From the NCBI RefSeq assembly GCF_017309185.1, contig NZ_JAEKJZ010000001.1, positions 744,001 through 808,000 on the forward strand: a DNA stretch of 64,000 nt, in the 5' to 3' direction. This DNA is from Roseibium aggregatum. GTDB taxonomy: Bacteria > Pseudomonadota > Alphaproteobacteria > Rhizobiales > Stappiaceae. A program made the translations under genes and the position numbers. Positions 34,528 through 44,232 of the stretch are shown here, one piece after another; the first letter of the stretch is position 1; each line of letters begins with the position of its first letter. The notes under the pieces were generated by a model. That model was not told the DNA's origin and searched no databases. It was given only the letters and a program-made list of their open reading frames with translations.

Positions 34528-35223
34528 TCAGACCGTCAGATAACGCCGGACTTCCGTTTCCGAAAGGTCCGCACCACTGCCGGAGAGAACGATCTCGCCC
34601 CGGTCCATGACGGCGTAATCGTCGGCAAGGTCCCTGGCGAATTCGAAGTACTGTTCGACAAGGACGATCGCCATGGTGCCCTGGTCGCGCAGCCAGGAAA
34701 TCGCCCGGCCGATGTCCTTGATAATGGACGGCTGGATGCCTTCCGTCGGTTCGTCCAGCACAAGAAGGCGGGGCCTTGTGATCAGCGCGCGGCCGATGGC
34801 GAGCTGCTGCTGCTGTCCGCCGGACAGGTCGCCGCCGCGCCGGTTGAGCATGTCCTTGAGCACCGGAAACAGTTCGAAGATCGTATCCGGGATGTGCCGG
34901 TCCTTGCGCTGGATAGGGGCGTAACCGGTTTCCAGGTTTTCCTTCACGGTGAGCAGGGGAAAGATTTCGCGCCCCTGGGGAACGATGGCGATGCCTTTGC
35001 GGGCGCGCGCATGGGCCGGCAGGCCGGAAATATCCTCGCCTTCCCAGACGATCCTGCCCTTGGCGATTCCGTGCTGTCCGGCGACCGCGCGCAAGGTGGA
35101 GGTCTTGCCGACACCGTTGCGGCCCATCAGGCAGGTGACCTTGCCGACCTCCGCATTCAGCGAAACGCTCTTCAGGGCCTGGGCCGCGCCATAGTAAAGA
35201 TCGATGTTTTCGACGTTCAGCAT
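34528..35223 (-). CDS. urtE: Urea ABC transporter ATP-binding protein UrtE
   Basis: A 231-residue LivF-type ABC ATPase, the last gene of urtABCDE. It has the Walker A GRNGVGKTS, Q-loop IVPQGREIFP, signature LSGGQQQQLAIGRAL, Walker B RLLVLDEPTEGIQ and H-switch-like VLVEQYFEFA. TEGIQPSII is characteristic of UrtE rather than LivF. It lies 154 bp after urtD on the same strand. Confidence 0.95.
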   Translation of the reverse strand: MLNVENIDLYYGAAQALKSVSLNAEVGKVTCLMGRNGVGKTSTLRAVAGQHGIAKGRIVWEGEDISGLPAHARARKGIAIVPQGREIFPLLTVKENLETGYAPIQRKDRHIPDTIFELFPVLKDMLNRRGGDLSGGQQQQLAIGRALITRPRLLVLDEPTEGIQPSIIKDIGRAISWLRDQGTMAIVLVEQYFEFARDLADDYAVMDRGEIVLSGSGADLSETEVRRYLTV

Positions 35224-35377
35224 TTTCTTAACCCTGGAAAGCTTGCCTGACGCCGCCCCGGCCGTGAGCCGGGACCCGTTTTCTTTATGTGCCGATCTGG
35301 GTCGGTCTTAAGCTCAAAACGGCACAGAACCTGGCTCTGTCCCGGCCTGGGCGGCGGAGAGACGAGGGCCAATCCCA

Positions 35378-36124
35378 TCACCGCCCCAGATAGACTTCTA
35401 CGACCCGCTCGTCGGCGGAGACGTGATCGAGCGATCCTTCTGCGAGGACCGATCCTTCGTGGAGGACTGTGACTTTAACGCCAAGGGAGCGAACAAAGAC
35501 CATGTCGTGCTCGACCACGACGACTGAGTGATCATTGGCTATATCCTTCAGTAGTTCCGCCGTTTCCGCGGTTTCTGCGTCGGTCATGCCTGCGGCGGGT
35601 TCATCGACCAGAAGCAGTTTCGGGTCCTGAGCAAGAAGCATGCCGATTTCCAGCCATTGTTTCTGGCCGTGGCTGAGGTTGGCAGCCAACTCGTCGCGTT
35701 TGTCGTTGAGGCGGATCAGATCCAGAAGGTCTTCGATGCGCGTCTTCTCCGCGCCGGTAATCGTGTGGAAAAGGGTCGCGAAGGGCCCCCTGGGAGCTTT
35801 CAGCGCAAGTTCCAGGTTGTCCCAGACCGTGTGGCTTTCGAAGACGGTCGGTTTCTGGAACTTGCGGCCGATGCCCAGTTCCGCGATGGAAGCCTCGTCC
35901 TCGCCGGTCAGGTCGACCGCGCCGTTGAAAAACACGTCGCCGCTGTCCGGCCGTGTCTTGCCGGTGATGACATCCATCATGGTCGTCTTGCCGGCGCCGT
36001 TCGGGCCGATGATGGCGCGCATCTCGCCGGGGGCGATCGTCAGGGAAAGTTCATTGAGCGCCTTGAAACCGTCGAAGGAGACCGACACGCCGTCGAGGTA
36101 GAGGAGGCTGGTGGCTCTGGTCAT
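35378..36124 (-). CDS. urtD: Urea ABC transporter ATP-binding protein UrtD
   Basis: A 248-residue LivG-type ABC ATPase. It has Walker A GPNGAGKTT, signature LSHGQKQWLEIGMLL, Walker B KLLLVDEPAAGMTD and H-loop VVVEHDMVFVRSLG. The LSHGQKQWLEIGM signature is the UrtD form. The ATG at 36124 follows the urtC stop by 4 bp and gives the normal N-terminus; the longer open frame overlaps the urtC coding region. Confidence 0.95.
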   Translation of the reverse strand: MTRATSLLYLDGVSVSFDGFKALNELSLTIAPGEMRAIIGPNGAGKTTMMDVITGKTRPDSGDVFFNGAVDLTGEDEASIAELGIGRKFQKPTVFESHTVWDNLELALKAPRGPFATLFHTITGAEKTRIEDLLDLIRLNDKRDELAANLSHGQKQWLEIGMLLAQDPKLLLVDEPAAGMTDAETAETAELLKDIANDHSVVVVEHDMVFVRSLGVKVTVLHEGSVLAEGSLDHVSADERVVEVYLGR

Positions 36125-36128
36125 GGTT

Positions 36129-37331
36129 CTACTCCGCTGGCTGGGGTTCGGCATCGCGTGCCGTTGCGGATGGGGCGTGGGGCGGGGAGGAGGGCGGTTC
36201 GTCGGAGCCTGCCTCGTAATCCGCGGAGGCCTTGCGCTGTCTGAGAGCCGTCCAGCCCTGGCTGAAGGTGCCGACAATACCCTTGGGCAGGAACAGCGTC
36301 ACGACCACGAACAGACCGCCAAGCGCGAACAGCCAGATATCGGGCAGGGCGGCGGTGAACCAGGTCTTGGCGAAATTGACCAGAACCGCGCCGAGCACGG
36401 CGCCGACCAGCGTGCCGCGTCCGCCGACAGCCACCCAGATCACCACTTCGATGGAGTTGGCGGGGGCGAATTCGCCCGGATTGATGATGCCGACCTGAGG
36501 CACGTAGAGTGCGCCCGCCACACCGGCCATCATGGCCGACAGCGTCCAGACGAAAAGCTTGTAGTGCTCTACCCGGTAGCCGAGGAACCGCGTCCGGCTT
36601 TCCGCGTCGCGGACCGCGACCAGAACCTTGCCGAGTTTGGAACGGGTAACGGCCCGGCAGATGACGTAGCAGAAGACCAGCGCGATCCCCGATGCGGCGA
36701 ACAGCCCGGCACGGGTGCTGTCGGCCTGGATGTCGAAACCGAGAATGTCCTTGAAATCCGTCAGGCCGTTGTTGCCGCCGAAGCCCATATCGTTGCGGAA
36801 GAAGGCGAGCAGCAGCGCGTAGGTCAGGGCCTGGGTGATGATCGACAGGTAAACGCCGGTCACCCGCGAGCGGAAGGCGAACCAGCCGAAAACGAAGGCA
36901 AGCACACCGGGAACCAGCACCACCATGAGCGCGGCGAACCAGAACATGTCGAAGCCGTACCAGTACCAGGGCAGTTCCGGCCAGTTCAGGAACACCATGA
37001 AGTCGGGAAGGATCGGATCGCCATAGACGCCGCGCGTGCCGATCTGGCGCATCAGATACATGCCCATGGCGTAGCCGCCGAGCGCGAAGAAGGCCGCGTG
37101 GCCGAGCGAGAGAATGCCGCAAAAGCCCCAGACCAGATCCACCGCCAGGGCGAGCAGCGCGTAGGTCAGGTATTTGCCCATCAGCGTGACCGCATAGGTA
37201 GGCACGTGGAAGGGCGAGCCCTCGGGGACGAGCAGGTTGCCGGCGGGCACCAGAACGATGGCAGCCGCCATGATCGCAAGGAAGATCCCGGCGCGGGCAT
37301 CCATGGCGCGGAAGAGGAAAGAGGTCATCAT
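36129..37331 (-). CDS. urtC: Urea ABC transporter permease UrtC
   Basis: A 400-residue LivM-type membrane permease with about ten hydrophobic segments. The family motifs YALLALAVDLVWGFCGILSLGHAAFFALGGYAMGMYL (near the N-terminus) and GRGTLVGAVLGAVLV (EAA-like loop) are clear. The first ATG overlaps the urtB stop in ATGATGA, showing translational coupling. A Pro/Ser/Ala-rich C-terminal tail of about 30 residues extends beyond the usual end. Confidence 0.95.
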   Translation of the reverse strand: MMTSFLFRAMDARAGIFLAIMAAAIVLVPAGNLLVPEGSPFHVPTYAVTLMGKYLTYALLALAVDLVWGFCGILSLGHAAFFALGGYAMGMYLMRQIGTRGVYGDPILPDFMVFLNWPELPWYWYGFDMFWFAALMVVLVPGVLAFVFGWFAFRSRVTGVYLSIITQALTYALLLAFFRNDMGFGGNNGLTDFKDILGFDIQADSTRAGLFAASGIALVFCYVICRAVTRSKLGKVLVAVRDAESRTRFLGYRVEHYKLFVWTLSAMMAGVAGALYVPQVGIINPGEFAPANSIEVVIWVAVGGRGTLVGAVLGAVLVNFAKTWFTAALPDIWLFALGGLFVVVTLFLPKGIVGTFSQGWTALRQRKASADYEAGSDEPPSSPPHAPSATARDAEPQPAE

Positions 37332-38947
37332 GCTTCGACTGCCCGGCCCTTGAGGGCGAAGAGGCCCCTCGGACGCTTTTGAATAAAGAGAATGATGAAG
37401 ACGAGCACGAGGATCTTGCCCAGAACCGCACCCGCGTAGGGCTCAAGGAACTTGTTGACGACCCCGAGTGTCATGGCGCCGACCAGCGTGCCCCAAAGGT
37501 TGCCGACCCCGCCGAAGACCACGACCATGAAACTGTCGATGATGTAGCCCTGGCCGAGGTTGGGCGAGACGTTGTCGATCTGGGAGAGCGCCACGCCGGC
37601 GATCCCGGCAATTCCGGAGCCGAGGCCAAAGGTCAGCGCGTCGACCCAGGGCGTGCGGATGCCCATGGAAGCGGCCATGCGCCGGTTCTGGGTGACGGCC
37701 CTGGTGTAAAGACCGAACGGCGTTTTCTTCAGGACCAGCATCAGCCCGGCGAAGACCAGCATGGCGAAGACGATGATCCACATGCGGTTATAGGTGATGG
37801 TCATCTGGCCGACCTCGAAGGCGCCGGACATCCAGTCCGGGTTGCCGACCTCCCGGTTGGTCGGACCGAAGAGCGAGCGGACCGCCTGTTGCAGGATCAG
37901 CGAGATCCCCCAGGTGGCCAGCAGCGTTTCCAGGGGACGCCCGTAGAGCCAGCGGATCACGCCACGCTCGATCGCGACGCCGATCGCGCCCGACACGAGG
38001 AAGGCGAGCGGCAGGGCGATGAAGAGCGAATAATCGAACAGGCCCGGCATGGAGGTGCGGATCATTTCCTGCACCACGAAGGTGACATAGGCACCGATCA
38101 TGACCATCTCGCCATGGGCCATGTTGATGACCCCCATCACGCCGAAAGTGATGGCGAGACCGATGGCCGCCAGCAGCAGCACGGAGCCGAGCGACAGGCC
38201 GTACCAGATGTTCTGCGCCGCATCCCACGCGGCGATGGACTTCTCGATTTTCGTGACCGCCGCCGCCGTGGCGTCGCGGACGGGACCCTCGAGAGACGAC
38301 TGGACCGACAGAAGCAGCGACATGGCTTGCCGGGTGCCCATCGAGGCGAGGACCTCGACCGCCGCCAGCTTGTCTTCGTCGCCCAGATCGGAGTTGAGCA
38401 CCGCCGCCGCGCGAGCCTGTTCCATGACCGTGCGCACGCTGTCGTCGGTTTCGGCGGCCAGGGCCGCATCGAGGGCTTCGATACTGTCGGGATCGCGGGA
38501 CTTGAAAACCGCCTCGGCGGCCTGTTTGCGGACAGCCGGGTCCGGCGCCATCAGCGTCAGCGATCCGAGCGCGGAGCGGAGAACCCTGCGCAGCTTGTTG
38601 TTGACCTTGATCTTCTTGACGTCCCTCCGCCCGGCTTCCCCGGCGGATTCCAGCGTCAGTGGATCGGTCAGCGCGTATCCCTTGCCGGCCTTGCTGGCGA
38701 TGAACACCATGCCGTCCGATTTGCGGAAATAGAGGTCGCCGTCCCCAAGGGCCTCAAGCGCCGGCGCGACCGCCGGATCGCCCGTGGCGACCAGAGCGCC
38801 GATCTGCTTTTGCGTGTCGTCGTACTTACCCTTGGCGAGTTCGTTGATCAGCGGACGCAGGGCTTCCGGATCGCTCTGGGCGAGGGCGGGCGCTGTAAGA
38901 CCCATCGCCAGGAATAGAAACAACAGGAGAGATCTCGAAAACGACAT
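37328..38947 (-). CDS. urtB: Urea ABC transporter permease UrtB
   Basis: A 539-residue LivH-type permease with the UrtB-specific extra N-terminal part. A signal peptide (MSFSRSLLLFLFLAMGLTAPALA) and a periplasmic helical-repeat region (about 25-245, with VRKQAAEAVFKSRDPDSIEALDAAL) precede about eight membrane helices (from about 250). The permease has GLAITFGVMGVINMAHGEMVMIGAY and GGVGNLWGTLVGA. The start at 38947 begins at the signal peptide; upstream ATGs would add 12 or 34 residues. Confidence 0.94.
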   Translation of the reverse strand: MSFSRSLLLFLFLAMGLTAPALAQSDPEALRPLINELAKGKYDDTQKQIGALVATGDPAVAPALEALGDGDLYFRKSDGMVFIASKAGKGYALTDPLTLESAGEAGRRDVKKIKVNNKLRRVLRSALGSLTLMAPDPAVRKQAAEAVFKSRDPDSIEALDAALAAETDDSVRTVMEQARAAAVLNSDLGDEDKLAAVEVLASMGTRQAMSLLLSVQSSLEGPVRDATAAAVTKIEKSIAAWDAAQNIWYGLSLGSVLLLAAIGLAITFGVMGVINMAHGEMVMIGAYVTFVVQEMIRTSMPGLFDYSLFIALPLAFLVSGAIGVAIERGVIRWLYGRPLETLLATWGISLILQQAVRSLFGPTNREVGNPDWMSGAFEVGQMTITYNRMWIIVFAMLVFAGLMLVLKKTPFGLYTRAVTQNRRMAASMGIRTPWVDALTFGLGSGIAGIAGVALSQIDNVSPNLGQGYIIDSFMVVVFGGVGNLWGTLVGAMTLGVVNKFLEPYAGAVLGKILVLVFIILFIQKRPRGLFALKGRAVEA

Positions 38948-39200
38948 GGGTCCACCGGCGTTGCGGATGAAAGTCAGCCTCCTCATCCCGAGGAGCCGCT
39001 CAGCGGCATCTCTAGGGATAAGCCGCTTGAACTTTTTTGTGCCGCCCATCCATCGCGACGAACCTGCCGGTTTTCCTCAGGATGTTGGGGGCTAAGCATC
39101 TCACGTGTCATTCGCAATCAGCGCGGCACGCCCTGGAACAACAGGTGGAATGCAAAGTGGGACGGGCTGCGAGAGCCCATCCCGGTTGCATTGTCGTTGA

Positions 39201-40487
39201 TCAGGAGCCCGAGCCGCCGCACTTGCCGGTCTTGGTGTTGAAGTTGCCGCAGGACAGCGGAGCGCGCCAGTCGGAGATCAGGTCCATGGAGCCTTCCAGG
39301 TAATCGGACCATGCATCGCCGACGACGAGACCGGAGGTTTCCCAAACGGTTTCGAACTGGCCGTCGTCCTGGATTTCGCCGATCAGCACCGGTTTGGTGA
39401 TGTGGTGGTTCGGCATCATCGCGGAGTAGCCGCCGGTCAGGTTCGGAACGGAAACGCCGACGATGGCGTCGATGACCGCGTCCGGATCTGTCGTGCCGGC
39501 CTTTTCGACAGCTTCGACCCACATGTTGAAGCCGATGTAGTGGGCTTCCATCGGGTCGTTGGTCACGCGGTTGTCGTCGCCGATATAGGCGTGCCAGGCG
39601 TCGATGAACTCGGCGTTGGCGTCGGTGTCGGCGGACTGGAAGTAGTTCCAGGCGGCCAGGTGGCCGACGAGCGGCGCGGTGTCGAGACCGGCAAGTTCTT
39701 CTTCACCCACGGAGAAGGCGACGACCGGGATGTCTTCCGCCTTGATGCCGGCGTTGCCCAGTTCCTTGTAGAAAGGCACGTTGGCGTCGCCGTTGATGGT
39801 GGAGACCACGGCGGTCTTCTTGCCGGCGGAGCCGAAGGTCTTGATGTCGGACACGATCGTCTGCCAGTCGGAATGACCGAACGGCGTATAGTTGATCATG
39901 ATGTCTTCTTCGGCGACACCCTTGGACTTCAGGTAGGCTTCCAGGATCTTGTTGGTGGTACGCGGATAGACATAGTCGGTACCGGCCAGAACCCAGCGCT
40001 CGACGCCTTCCTCGTTCATCAGGTAATCAACGGCCGGAATGGCCTGCTGGTTCGGGGCGGCGCCGGTGTAGAACACGTTGCGCTGGGACTCTTCGCCTTC
40101 GTACTGGACCGGATAGAAGAGCAGGGAGTTCAGCTCTTCGAAGACCGGCAGAACGGATTTGCGCGACACGGAGGTCCAGCAGCCGAAGACGGCGTCCACG
40201 CCGTTGACTTCGATCAGCTCACGGGCCTTTTCAGCGAACAGCGGCCAGTCGGATGCCGGGTCGACGACGACAGCCTCGAGTTTCTTGCCCAGAAGGCCAC
40301 CCTTCTTGTTCTGCTCCTCGATGAGCATCAGCATGGCGTCTTTCAGGGTCGTTTCGGAGATCGCCATCGTGCCGGAGAGCGAATGCAGGATGCCGACCTT
40401 GATGGTGTCTTCCTGAGCGAAGGCGCCACCGGCAATGGTGGTCGTCATCAGGCCTGCGAGAGCGAGTTTCGTGAATGTCTTTTTCAT
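39201..40487 (-). CDS. urtA: Urea ABC transporter substrate-binding protein UrtA
   Basis: A 428-residue periplasmic binding protein with a signal peptide (MKKTFTKLALAGLMTTTIAGGAFA). The family features DTIKVGILHSLSGTMAISE, VVDPASDWPLFAEKARELI, VDAVFGCWTSVSRKSVLPVFEEL and LLFYPVQYEGEESQRNVFYTGAAPNQQ are typical of UrtA. AAAGGGGAA precedes the ATG. It is first in the operon; a 253-bp gap before urtB probably carries an mRNA end or processing point so that the binding protein is made in excess. No urease genes are in the window. Confidence 0.96.
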   Translation of the reverse strand: MKKTFTKLALAGLMTTTIAGGAFAQEDTIKVGILHSLSGTMAISETTLKDAMLMLIEEQNKKGGLLGKKLEAVVVDPASDWPLFAEKARELIEVNGVDAVFGCWTSVSRKSVLPVFEELNSLLFYPVQYEGEESQRNVFYTGAAPNQQAIPAVDYLMNEEGVERWVLAGTDYVYPRTTNKILEAYLKSKGVAEEDIMINYTPFGHSDWQTIVSDIKTFGSAGKKTAVVSTINGDANVPFYKELGNAGIKAEDIPVVAFSVGEEELAGLDTAPLVGHLAAWNYFQSADTDANAEFIDAWHAYIGDDNRVTNDPMEAHYIGFNMWVEAVEKAGTTDPDAVIDAIVGVSVPNLTGGYSAMMPNHHITKPVLIGEIQDDGQFETVWETSGLVVGDAWSDYLEGSMDLISDWRAPLSCGNFNTKTGKCGGSGS

Positions 40488-40594
40488 CTGAGTTCCCCTT
40501 TTTCCGTCACCGGTTTCCCGGCCGGTGTCAGGCGGCTTGAATGCAGCGCCGCCGTCGGGGAGGGATCGTGCGCCGGAAGCGACGCACCGCAACA

Positions 40595-40610
40595 TACGTC
40601 AATTGACGTA
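40595..40610. promoter_or_regulatory. Perfect 16-bp palindrome in the urtA/kinase divergent region
   Basis: TACGTCAATTGACGTA is a perfect palindrome located 108 bp upstream of urtA and 233 bp upstream of the permease-fused kinase gene. It has the form of a dimeric regulator site. Which protein binds is unknown; the LuxR-type regulator at 44222-45136 is one candidate. Confidence 0.6.
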
Positions 40611-40627
40611 ATTCACTTCAAAGGCCA

Positions 40628-40644
40628 TTGGCACACTGTGCGCT
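40628..40644 (+). promoter_or_regulatory. Possible sigma-54 promoter toward the permease-fused kinase
   Basis: TTGGCACACTGTGCGCT has the GG-N10-GC spacing of sigma-54 promoters (GG at 40630-40631, GC at 40642-40643) and a good -24 element TTGGCAC. The -12 element is GCGC rather than TTGC. It points toward the gene at 40843, about 190 bp away. Nitrogen control would fit the neighbouring urea transporter. Confidence 0.35.
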
Positions 40645-40842
40645 TTATCCGGCACGAAAAATGCTGTTTGGTGCATTCAAACCAGAAATCGGGGCGGAAA
40701 ATCCGGCGATGGGCTTAGAAGACTGCCGGATAATTAGGCGTATGACCAAGAATTGGACGAAGGGCTGCGGATTTTCTGCTGTTTTGCGGAAGACCTTTGG
40801 AGAGCAGGCGACTGTGTTTGAAGCCGTGCGGAAGGCAATTGC

Positions 40843-43800
40843 ATGACCGCCCGCCAGCGCATCCTGCCGGTCCGTCGCCAATACAACAAATGGGTCAACA
40901 ACCAGACCCTTGAGGACTACGCGCTGAGGTTCACCGCGAAAAGCGCCCGGCGTTTCTCTTCGCGCGCCATCTCGCAGACGGCCATTGGCGCGATCTCCTT
41001 TCTGGCGCTGGAAGCCATCGGCGGGGCGATCACGCTCTCTCACGGCACCGCGAATGCGTTTCTCGCCATTCTCGTCGGCAGTCTGGTGCTTCTGGTTGTC
41101 GGCCTGCCGATCAGCCGCTACGCCATGCGCTATGGCGTCGACATCGACCTCCTGACGCGCGGCGCCGGCTTCGGGTATATCGGCTCGACGGTCACGTCGC
41201 TGATCTACGCCAGCTTCACCTTCATCCTGTTCGCGATCGAAGCCTCGATCATGTCGAGCGCGCTGGAATTTGCCTTCGGCGTGCCCCTCTGGCTGGGTTA
41301 CATCGTCAGTGCCGTTGCGGTCATTCCGCTGGTGACCCATGGCATCACCTGGATCAGCCGGTTCCAGATCGCCACGCAGCCCTTCTGGATCGTCCTGAAC
41401 ATTCTCCCTTTCGTCTTCATCGCCTTCACGGACTGGGGGGAGGTCGGGAAATGGCTCACCTTTTCGGGGATCGACCCGGTTTCCCAGACGGCCCGGGAAG
41501 GCCCGGGAGGCTGGTCCAGCGTCAACCTGATCAGCTTCGGCGCCGCCTCGGCGGTGATCCTGGCCCTGATGGCGCAGATCGGCGAGCAGGTCGACTTTCT
41601 GCGCTTCCTGCCTGCGCAGGATTTCGCGCGAAAGCGTCACCGGCTGGCGCTGTTTCTGGCGGGGCCGGGGTGGGTGGTCCTTGGGGCGCCGAAAATGATC
41701 GCCGGATCCTTTCTGGCGGTTCTGGCGCTTTCTCACGGCGTGCCGGTCGAGCATGCGGACGAGCCGTCGCGCATGTACACGGTCGCCTTCGGCTACATGA
41801 TCCCGAACGAAACCGTCGTGCTGCTCCTGATGGCCGCCTTCGTCGTGGTCGCGCAGCTCAAGATCAACGTGATGAACGCCTATGCCGGATCGCTCGCCTG
41901 GTCGAACTTCTTTTCCCGCCTGACCCATTCCCATCCCGGCCGGGTGGTCTGGCTGGTCTTCAACGTGGGCATTGCCCTGCTGCTGATGGAACTGGGCATC
42001 TATCGGCTTCTTGAGGAAACGCTCGGCGTTTTTTCCATTGTCTCCATGGCCTGGCTGTCGGCGATATCGGCGGATCTTTTCATCAACAAGCCGCTTGGCC
42101 TGTCGCCGCCGGGCATCGAGTTCAAGCGCGCGCATCTTTACGACGTCAATCCGGTGGGAACCGGCGCCATGCTCTTGGCCGCCACACTCGCGCTTGCCGC
42201 CCATTTCGGGCTCTTCGGCGAGGTGGCCGGGGCCCTGGCCACCTTCCTGGCGATGGCCATCGCCTTTGCCGCGGCACCTCTGATCGCCATCGCCACCGGG
42301 GGACGGTTCTATCTGGCGCGCAAGCCGCGTCAGAGCTGGCAGGCGCGGGATCAGATCGCGTGTTCCATTTGCGAGAACCCGTTCGAGCCGGAGGACATGG
42401 CCTATTGTCCCGCCTACCAGGCGCCGATCTGTTCTCTCTGCTGTTCGCTCGACGCCCGCTGTCACGATTCCTGCAAGCCGAAGGCAAGGGTCGCGCATCA
42501 GGTCGGCACGGTGGCGGGGTTCTTCCTGCCGGAAAGCGTTCTTGTCTATTTCCGCACCAGGCTCGGCCGATACCTCCTGTCCTCCGCTCTGTCGATCACC
42601 GGGATCGGGCTGGTGCTGTGGATCATCTATTCCCAGGCCGCAAGCCGTCTGGGGGATCCGACGGGCATCATTGCCCAGACCGTGGCCCTGATCTTCTTCG
42701 TGTTCGCCATCGTTGCAGGCATCGCCTGCTGGTTCCTGGTGCTCGCCCACGACACGCGGCGGGTGGCGGAGGAAGAATCCGTGCGCCAGAATGCCCTGTT
42801 GCAGAAGGAGATCGACGCCCACAGGGTCACCGACGCAGCCCTTCAGAAGGCGAAGGAAAATGCCGAAGCGGCGAACCTCGCCAAAAGCCGATACGTGGTG
42901 GGCCTCAGCCACGAACTCAGAACGCCGCTCAATGCGGTCATGGGCTACGCCCAGGTGCTGGAACGGGACGAAACCCTGCCTCCGGCGCGCAAACCGGCGG
43001 TCAGCACGATCCGGCGCAGCGCGGAACACCTCTCCGGCCTGATCGACGGTCTCCTCGATATCTCGCGCATCGAGGCCGGCCGCCTGCAGATCTACTCCAA
43101 CGAGATCAACATTCACGAATTCCTCGACCAGATCGTCGACATGTTCCGCATGCAGGCTTCCGCCAAGGGGCTGGGGTTCGAGTACAGCCGGGCCGCCAAC
43201 CTGCCGGCGTTTGTTCGCACGGACGAAAAACGCCTGCGTCAGATCCTCGTCAATCTCCTGTCCAATGCCATCAAGTTCACCGACGAAGGCCGGGTCACCC
43301 TGACGGTCGGGTACCGCTCCCAGGTGGCGAGCTTCGTTGTCGCCGACAGCGGGCCGGGGATCGATCTGCAGGAGCAGACCAAAATCTTCGAACCCTTCGG
43401 GCGCGGAAAGCGGGCGCATGGCGCGCGGACCCCGGGTCTCGGGCTCGGTCTGACGATCACCAAGCTTCTGACCGAAACCATGGGCGGGGCCATCGCCCTT
43501 TCAAGCGAGCCGGGTGAGGGCGCGTCCTTCGAGGTCCGTCTTATGCTCGCCGCGGTCGACCGGCCGGTGGATACGGTCCGGCTGGAGCGGCAGGTGCGGG
43601 GGTACGAGGGCCAGCGCCGTACGGTGGCGGTGATCGATGACAATCCGGACCACCGCAATCTTGTCAGCGACATACTCAATCCGCTGGGGTTCACGGTGCT
43701 GGAAGCGGAGGACGGGGCAACATGCCTGAATGCCATCTGCCCCTTGCGGCCGGATCTCTACCTGATCGATATTCTGATGCCCGGAATGAATGGATGGGAA

Positions 43801-44232
43801 CTGGCGGAAACCTTGCGGGCCCGGGAGGATGCCGCGCCCATTGTCATGCTTTCGGCTAATATTGGCGATCAGGCCTTGCGTCCGGACGGCCCGGCTCACC
43901 ACAATGCGACGCTCGCAAAGCCGTTTGAAATCGGCCGGCTGCTCGATCTTTTGCAGAAGCATATCGGACTGGTCTGGACGGAAAAGCCACAGGAGGATGC
44001 CTCAGGTGAGAAACCGGCGGGACCGCTGCGCTCGCCGGGCGCGACCCATGTCGCGGATCTGATATCGCTGGCGGATATCGGCTATGTGGAGGGGATTGAA
44101 GCGAAATTGGCGGAACTTGCGCAAACGCCGGAAAACCGGCCCCTGACCGAAGCGCTGCACAGCCATCTCGACCGGTTCGACTTTGCCGCTTACCGGGACG
44201 TGTTGAACGGATTGGAAACACATGAGGGATGA
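40843..44232 (+). CDS. Hybrid histidine kinase fused to NCS1-like permease domain
   Basis: An 1129-residue membrane kinase. Residues about 20-490 resemble a nucleobase:cation symporter-1 (purine/cytosine permease) with roughly twelve hydrophobic segments. A cysteine cluster follows (C507, C510, C522, C530, C533, C534, C540, C544) that looks like a metal-binding knuckle. Two more membrane helices (about 565-640), a short coiled coil and a HisKA domain with His690 (GLSHELRTPLNAVMGYAQ) come next. Then come a HATPase (NLLSNAIKFTDEG, GLGLGLTI) and a receiver with Asp976 (LYLIDILMPGMNG). The stop overlaps the downstream regulator gene. It is divergent from urtA, so sensing of urea, nucleobase or nitrogen state is suggested but not shown. 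Confidence 0.88.
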   Translation: MTARQRILPVRRQYNKWVNNQTLEDYALRFTAKSARRFSSRAISQTAIGAISFLALEAIGGAITLSHGTANAFLAILVGSLVLLVVGLPISRYAMRYGVDIDLLTRGAGFGYIGSTVTSLIYASFTFILFAIEASIMSSALEFAFGVPLWLGYIVSAVAVIPLVTHGITWISRFQIATQPFWIVLNILPFVFIAFTDWGEVGKWLTFSGIDPVSQTAREGPGGWSSVNLISFGAASAVILALMAQIGEQVDFLRFLPAQDFARKRHRLALFLAGPGWVVLGAPKMIAGSFLAVLALSHGVPVEHADEPSRMYTVAFGYMIPNETVVLLLMAAFVVVAQLKINVMNAYAGSLAWSNFFSRLTHSHPGRVVWLVFNVGIALLLMELGIYRLLEETLGVFSIVSMAWLSAISADLFINKPLGLSPPGIEFKRAHLYDVNPVGTGAMLLAATLALAAHFGLFGEVAGALATFLAMAIAFAAAPLIAIATGGRFYLARKPRQSWQARDQIACSICENPFEPEDMAYCPAYQAPICSLCCSLDARCHDSCKPKARVAHQVGTVAGFFLPESVLVYFRTRLGRYLLSSALSITGIGLVLWIIYSQAASRLGDPTGIIAQTVALIFFVFAIVAGIACWFLVLAHDTRRVAEEESVRQNALLQKEIDAHRVTDAALQKAKENAEAANLAKSRYVVGLSHELRTPLNAVMGYAQVLERDETLPPARKPAVSTIRRSAEHLSGLIDGLLDISRIEAGRLQIYSNEINIHEFLDQIVDMFRMQASAKGLGFEYSRAANLPAFVRTDEKRLRQILVNLLSNAIKFTDEGRVTLTVGYRSQVASFVVADSGPGIDLQEQTKIFEPFGRGKRAHGARTPGLGLGLTITKLLTETMGGAIALSSEPGEGASFEVRLMLAAVDRPVDTVRLERQVRGYEGQRRTVAVIDDNPDHRNLVSDILNPLGFTVLEAEDGATCLNAICPLRPDLYLIDILMPGMNGWELAETLRAREDAAPIVMLSANIGDQALRPDGPAHHNATLAKPFEIGRLLDLLQKHIGLVWTEKPQEDASGEKPAGPLRSPGATHVADLISLADIGYVEGIEAKLAELAQTPENRPLTEALHSHLDRFDFAAYRDVLNGLETHEG

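Noticed and set aside
40645-43419. A 924-codon minus-strand frame over the permease-fused kinase
   Set aside because: This is an antisense shadow with low-complexity charged sequence; the plus strand has clear permease, kinase and receiver motifs.
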